Part shown: piece after piece, positions 35,829-39,933 of the stretch
Numbering within the stretch: position 1 is the stretch's first letter
Layout of the letters: every line of letters starts with the position of its first letter
DNA from: an uncultured Anaerolineae bacterium
GTDB lineage: Bacteria > Chloroflexota > Anaerolineae > CG2-30-64-16
DNA length: 39,933 bases
NCBI GenBank assembly: GCA_937124585.1
Contig: CAKZKT010000164.1
Coordinates: forward strand, 1-39,933
Direction: 5' to 3'
Translations under genes and position numbers: made by a program
Notes under the pieces: model-generated
The model's database searches: none
Told to the model about the DNA's origin: nothing
Seen by the model: the letters and a program-made list of their open reading frames with translations, nothing else

Positions 35829-37112
35829 ATGACATCGGACATGCCTCAGCGACGCCCCTGGACAATGATGGTCTACATGGCCGGCGACAATGGCAAAGTC
35901 TTCAGTACGCAGTACGGCAAGCTGAAGCTGATGGCCGAAATGACCACGGCCGGCTACGATGATCTGGCCGAGATGGGCACGATCGGCACGACCGACAACG
36001 TGGCCGTGACCTGTTTGTTCGACACCAACCAGGATGTCACCTACCTGGTTGAGGTGCGCCGCGGCGGACGTGGGCTGGCCGGCAGCCGCTGTCGGCGTCT
36101 GCCCGGCGTGAACACGGGCGACCCGAACACGCTGCGCCAGTTCATCATCGAAAGCGTGCGCCTTTACCCGGCCGAGCACTATGCGCTGGTGCTCTGGAAT
36201 CATGGCACGGGTTGGCTGGATGTGGATGCCTACGCGACGGTGCGCGCCCTGGGTGTCAGCCGGCCGATCTTTCGCCGGCACCCTCTTGTCCAGCCCGACG
36301 GCGCGACCCGACCGATCGCTTTCGACGACTCGAGCAAAGACTTTCTGGACACGGCCGACCTGCGGCAGGCCTGTGCCGAGGCGCAGGCCGAGACAGGCGT
36401 GCGCCTCGATCTGATCGGCATGGATGCCTGCCTGATGGCGATGATCGAGGGGGCTCATGAGCTGGCCGACTTCGCCGATTACTTCGTCGCCTCGCAGGAG
36501 GTGGAGCCCATCACCGGCTGGCCCTACGCACCGATTCTGGCCGCGCTGAATAAGGAACCAGGTATGGCGCCGGCCCGGCTCGCGGAGCAGATCGTGCGCG
36601 ATTTCGCCCGCAACTACAAGGCTGCCACGCGGCTGGAGGAAACGATCACGCAGTCGGCGATTGACCTGACGCGCGTTGCTGCCACCGTTGACCTGTGCCG
36701 GGCGCTGGTAGATGTCATCGCAGCTCATGCCGACGCATCCCTCAAGGGGATCATCCGGGGGCTACTGGTCGGCGCCGATCCTGTGCTGGTGTTTCAGGAT
36801 CGCAACTATCGCGACCTGGGCGATTTCGCCCTGAAGCTGGCCCGCAAGACGGAGATCGGCCCCTATGCTGCGGTTGCGGCCGCAGCCAGGGCGCTGTATG
36901 ACCACCTGGAGGCGCGCGGTCCGGCCGCGACCGTGTTGCAGGTGGCCTATCGGCCCAGGTACAGGGGCGCTACCGGGCTCTCGGTCTTTCTGCCATCTCG
37001 CCTGCGCGATGTGCTCCCCATTTACCAGGACCTGAAATTCCCCCACGCGACCGGCTGGGACAAACTCTTGACCTGGTTGTTCGATGAATTCAGCTCGCAG
37101 TGGCCTGGGTGA
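35829..37112 (+). CDS. Clostripain-like cysteine peptidase (family C11, clan CD)
   Basis: 427 residues. TMMVYMAGDN (12-21) is the family's first strand, the catalytic His is probably 125 in LVLWNHGTGW and the catalytic Cys 201 in LIGMDACLMAMIEGAHEL. Family C11 enzymes share the caspase fold and usually cleave after Arg or Lys. There is no signal peptide or membrane helix, so this member seems cytosolic, unlike secreted clostripain. AAGGAG lies 6 bases before the ATG at 35829. The next gene, encoding a CHAT peptidase, starts 13 bases after its stop, so they form an operon of two clan-CD peptidases. Targets and trigger are unknown; it may activate, or be activated by, the CHAT protein. Confidence 0.9.
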   Translation: MTSDMPQRRPWTMMVYMAGDNGKVFSTQYGKLKLMAEMTTAGYDDLAEMGTIGTTDNVAVTCLFDTNQDVTYLVEVRRGGRGLAGSRCRRLPGVNTGDPNTLRQFIIESVRLYPAEHYALVLWNHGTGWLDVDAYATVRALGVSRPIFRRHPLVQPDGATRPIAFDDSSKDFLDTADLRQACAEAQAETGVRLDLIGMDACLMAMIEGAHELADFADYFVASQEVEPITGWPYAPILAALNKEPGMAPARLAEQIVRDFARNYKAATRLEETITQSAIDLTRVAATVDLCRALVDVIAAHADASLKGIIRGLLVGADPVLVFQDRNYRDLGDFALKLARKTEIGPYAAVAAAARALYDHLEARGPAATVLQVAYRPRYRGATGLSVFLPSRLRDVLPIYQDLKFPHATGWDKLLTWLFDEFSSQWPG

Positions 37113-37125
37113 GGAGGTTTCCGCG

Positions 37126-39390
37126 ATGTCATTTCGCCACGATTTGGCTGCCGATACGTTGCTGAAAGTTCTGGACGGCCTGCAGGCGGCCTGGCCGACT
37201 CTGCCGGCGACCACGCGCGCCCATATAGAGCAGGAGATCATGGCGCACGGCCCGATCATCGCCGCAAAGAACAAGATGCAGGCGCCGGAGGCCATTGCCC
37301 GGCTTCTGGAGGCCCTATGGGCGAAGCGAGATGAGCTGCCGCCTCAGGTTGTGACAGTGCTCGGTGCCGGCCAGGGACCAATGCCGGTAGGGGGCAGACA
37401 GCCATTGCCGATGGTCCCGGACAGGCAGCGACAGGCCTTGCTCGAGCGCCTGATGGCCCTGGCCGATTTCCGGTCATTCGTGGATGCGCGCGAGACAGCC
37501 CTGGAGGTGATACACTTGACGGCCGGTCACGAGGATCGCCTGGCCGGGGCCGAGCGGGCCGTGCTGCGCCGGCTCCACGAGGCGCTGTCGCGCGGAGACG
37601 ACCCGACGGTGTGTCTGCGGGAAGTGGAGGCGCGCTTGAGCGGCTATCCTGCGGTCAGGGCGCTGCTGGAGGAGCGCAAGGCCTTCGTCATGGAGCAGCC
37701 CAAGGCGATACGCCGCGGGGAGCCGGCACTCCGACCACCCTCATCACCGTCCCTTGAGCCCCTGCATGCCATGATAGAGGTGAGCGATGTGGGCGGTGAG
37801 GCCGCTCCGGATGCCGACCTGGAGCGCTTTGCCAACGTCTACTTTCCCGCCACTGTCTTGATCTCCCAGAAGGATGTGCCGCTGGTCGTCCATGTGGCCC
37901 GACAACGTTCGGCCAGATCGGTGCTGGTCGAAGATGCCTCTCGCATGACCCTGAAGGTGGGCGACCTGACGATTGTGCTCCATGCCGAGGGCTTCGCGAT
38001 GACGGAGAGCATGGGCGGACTGCCCGCCGAGGGCGGCGTGGCGGGACGGGTCGTATCGGTGCAGCCAAACCGGGATTGCGAACCGGTCGTTTTCCTGCTG
38101 ACGCCACAGTCGGTCGGCGAGAAATGCATCCACATCTACATTGATCAATTTGGCCGCAATATCCTGGCGCAGCAGTTTCAGGTGCGCGTGGTAGCAGACC
38201 TCGCCGCGGTCAGCGACCTGGCGAATGTCAGCCTGACGCCGGCCGCGGTCGTCTCGCCCGCGCGCGGCGCGAGCGCGCCGCCGTCCGACCTGGAGCTGCG
38301 GGTGATGCTCTCGGCCGACAGACAGAAGCTTGCCTTCATGCTGCATGGCGGCGGCAAATATCACTACAAGCCGGTCGGCGAGACGGTGCTGACCAGCTCG
38401 TCTCCGCGCGATTTTCTGCAGCCGATGTTCGACCGGCTGAGCTCGCTGGCGGGTCGCAGTGCGGCAACGCGGCCAGAGGCCGACACCGAGGCGATCAGGC
38501 AGGAGTTGACGGCGTTGGGGAACACGCTCTACGACAGGCTTTTCCCGAAGGAGCTGAAGGAGGAATATGGCCGGACGATCCGGACGCAGTTCGCCGGCAA
38601 GAGCCTGTTGATCACCTCCGATGAGCCGTGGATTCCCTGGGAGATCGTGCGGCCGTTCGCCGTGGATGCCGATGGCAATTTGCTCTACGACGATCCGCCG
38701 CTGTGTGAGATGTTCCGCCTGGCGCGCTGGCTGGCCGGGCCGGGCGTGCCGGATCTGGTGGTGCTGAAACAGGGCGTGTGGGTAGCACCGCCGGGCAGCG
38801 CGCCCGAGGCCGAGGCAGAGAATCGTTATTTCCAGGAGTTGCATCGCCGGCAGTGGCAGGTGAGCCTGTTTGGGCCGCTGACGCGCGTGGCCGACCTGCA
38901 GGCACGGCTACAGGCCCGGAACGCCCAACTGTTCCATTTCGCCTGCCATGGCAACTTTGACGCCCAAAACCCCGACAATTCGCTGATCAAACTGGAGGGC
39001 GGCTATTTCAGTCCCGGCCAGCTCGACGCGCGCACGCGGGCAGGCCTCACCGCGGCCAGGCCCCTGGTGTTTCTCAACGCCTGTCATTCCGGCCAGCTCG
39101 GCTTTGCCCTGACCGGGTTAGGCGGTTGGGCCACAGCACTGCTCGGGGCGGGTGCCAGCGTATTCATCGGTTCGCTGTGGGAGATCAACGGCAAGCTGGC
39201 CGCTCGCTTCGCTCAGGAGTTCTATGACCGATTGTGGGGCGTTAACGCGTTCGAAGGCCGGCCGCAGCCGTTGGGCCAGGCCTTCTACGAGGCCCGCATG
39301 GCGATCAAGCAGGCCGACGAGGCCAATCCGACCTGGCTGGCCTACGTGCTCTACGGCGACCCATACGGCCAGGTCGCGCTGGGCGGCTGA
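37126..39390 (+). CDS. CHAT-domain (caspase-like) cysteine peptidase with helical and beta-sandwich N-terminal parts
   Basis: 754 residues. Residues about 1-80 and 100-190 are helical segments that I cannot assign; the second (RQALLERLMALADFRSFVDARE) has the size and place of effector-associated adaptor domains of NTPase/CHAT conflict systems, which is inference. Residues about 210-360 look like a beta-sandwich (ANVYFPATVLIS, then PLVVHVARQ). The C-terminal CHAT domain, about 465-754, has catalytic His608 in HFACHGNF and Cys653 in FLNACHSGQ, with the usual WEIVRPF and SVFIGSLWEI. No signal peptide. GAGGAGG precedes the ATG at 37126. CHAT peptidases include separase relatives and Craspase. No gasdermin is found beside it. 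Confidence 0.9.
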   Translation: MSFRHDLAADTLLKVLDGLQAAWPTLPATTRAHIEQEIMAHGPIIAAKNKMQAPEAIARLLEALWAKRDELPPQVVTVLGAGQGPMPVGGRQPLPMVPDRQRQALLERLMALADFRSFVDARETALEVIHLTAGHEDRLAGAERAVLRRLHEALSRGDDPTVCLREVEARLSGYPAVRALLEERKAFVMEQPKAIRRGEPALRPPSSPSLEPLHAMIEVSDVGGEAAPDADLERFANVYFPATVLISQKDVPLVVHVARQRSARSVLVEDASRMTLKVGDLTIVLHAEGFAMTESMGGLPAEGGVAGRVVSVQPNRDCEPVVFLLTPQSVGEKCIHIYIDQFGRNILAQQFQVRVVADLAAVSDLANVSLTPAAVVSPARGASAPPSDLELRVMLSADRQKLAFMLHGGGKYHYKPVGETVLTSSSPRDFLQPMFDRLSSLAGRSAATRPEADTEAIRQELTALGNTLYDRLFPKELKEEYGRTIRTQFAGKSLLITSDEPWIPWEIVRPFAVDADGNLLYDDPPLCEMFRLARWLAGPGVPDLVVLKQGVWVAPPGSAPEAEAENRYFQELHRRQWQVSLFGPLTRVADLQARLQARNAQLFHFACHGNFDAQNPDNSLIKLEGGYFSPGQLDARTRAGLTAARPLVFLNACHSGQLGFALTGLGGWATALLGAGASVFIGSLWEINGKLAARFAQEFYDRLWGVNAFEGRPQPLGQAFYEARMAIKQADEANPTWLAYVLYGDPYGQVALGG

Positions 39391-39511
39391 TGCAGTGCAT
39401 GGGCCGCCCAACAGGCCCGGCCGAAGACCGGCCCGCGCGAAACAGCAACTGACGTTACCTGCCACCCGATCATTGATGCTCGACGCACGAAACTTGATAC
39501 CTTCTGACGTG

Positions 39512-39546
39512 ACACCTGACACTTGACACTTGACACTTGACACCTG
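39512..39546. repeat. Period-7 repeat just before mutS (ACACTTG type)
   Basis: Five 7-bp words in register: ACACCTG, ACACTTG (three times), ACACCTG. It ends 3 bases before the mutS ATG and takes the place where a ribosome site should be. Bases 39391-39511 hold no recognisable gene and only a weak 5-bp GC hairpin near 39420-39435. Confidence 0.85.
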
Positions 39547-39549
39547 CCC

Positions 39550-39933
39550 ATGCCCACACCCATGCGCTCCCAATACCTAGCGCTGAAGAAGCAGTATCCC
39601 AACATCATCCTCCTCTTCCGCCTGGGCGATTTCTACGAGACCTTCGACGAGGACGCGAAGATCGTCGCGTCCGTCTGCGATATCGTGCTCACCTCGCGGC
39701 CGGTGGGGCCAGACGAGCGCGTCCCCCTGGCCGGTGTGCCCTATCACGCGGTGGACACCTACATCGCCAAACTCATCAACGCGGGCTACAAGGTGGCCAT
39801 TGCCGAGCAGATCGGCAACGAGCCGCCCAAGGGCGAGAAGCTGGTGCCGCGCGTCGTGCGCCGCGTCGTCACGCCGGGCACGCTGGTGGAGCCGGGCCTG
39901 CTGCCGGAGAAGGCGAACAACTATGTGGCCGCG
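39550..39933 (+). CDS. mutS: DNA mismatch repair protein MutS, N-terminal part (cut by window end)
   Basis: The first 128 residues. The mismatch-recognition domain I is clear: QYPNIILLFRLGDFYETFDEDA contains the conserved Phe-x-Glu of mismatch binding (FYETF), followed by PLAGVPYHAVDTYIAKLINAGYKVAIAEQ and VRRVVTPGTLVEP. Start is ATG 39550 or, equally possible, ATG 39562 (MRSQYLALK). Neither has a Shine-Dalgarno sequence, since a heptamer repeat lies directly upstream. The gene continues beyond the right edge. Confidence 0.95.
   Translation, partial: MPTPMRSQYLALKKQYPNIILLFRLGDFYETFDEDAKIVASVCDIVLTSRPVGPDERVPLAGVPYHAVDTYIAKLINAGYKVAIAEQIGNEPPKGEKLVPRVVRRVVTPGTLVEPGLLPEKANNYVAA

Noticed and set aside
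35046-36700. 560-codon leftward frame starting inside the C11 gene
   Set aside because: Only its last 207 codons are YigZ; the upstream part is the antisense of the C11 gene and precedes the yigZ promoter.
35829-39390. Type III-E (Craspase) or gasdermin defence system
   Set aside because: No gRAMP/Cas7-11, CRISPR array or gasdermin-like protein lies beside the CHAT gene, which also lacks recognisable TPR repeats.

Overview
GC-rich, densely coded window that reads like a Chloroflexota (Anaerolineae/Caldilineae-like) chromosome. The grounds are protein flavour only: large STAND ATPases, a giant secreted beta-rich protein ending in YLPLVMRR, a split cytochrome b with a Rieske protein and a subunit IV-cytochrome c fusion, and E. 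coli-type sdhCDAB. No rRNA, tRNA, transposase, integrase or CRISPR array was seen, so the taxonomic call is inference.

Layout. (a) 1-3.2 kb: accessory and partly decayed, with a broken SnoaL-like gene, a STAND ATPase with a GNAT-like middle and a C-terminal HTH, and a truncated BNR/propeller gene that still has a good promoter. (b) 3.3-4.8 kb: a BglII-type restriction-modification pair, methyltransferase and endonuclease overlapping by ATGA. (c) 4.9-12 kb: one leftward gene for a 2367-residue secreted protein with about four copies of a 126-residue beta module, a Cys-rich insert, four DUF4397-like domains and Fn3/Ig-like domains. (d) 12.3-15.1 kb: leftward lipid/acyl-CoA set (SDR, thiolase, DUF35 Zn-ribbon/OB protein) followed by a glycosyltransferase remnant. 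(e) 15.2-27.5 kb: rightward energy block: aconitase, an 8 x 44 bp hairpin array, NADP isocitrate dehydrogenase, a GH13 enzyme, qcrABC and sdhCDAB. Succinate oxidation and quinol oxidation are thus encoded side by side. (f) 27.5-32.9 kb: leftward uvrA, a CBM9-like gene and a miaB-like gene. (g) 33.2-39.4 kb: leftward yigZ and dynamin-like GTPase, divergent from a rightward pair of cytosolic clan-CD cysteine peptidases (C11 clostripain-like and CHAT). (h) 39.55 kb to the end: the start of mutS.

Most interesting signals. First, the C11 + CHAT two-protease operon, a candidate for an undescribed proteolytic signalling or defence module. Second, two kinds of small repeat: 12-bp-stem/10-nt-loop palindromes built on GTGCCAGGC (one single copy and one array of eight), and heptanucleotide-period tandem repeats at four places, one of them read in frame inside the miaB-like gene. 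Third, a QcrC-like protein carrying two c-type haem motifs, beside a cytochrome b lacking the usual Cys for covalent haem.
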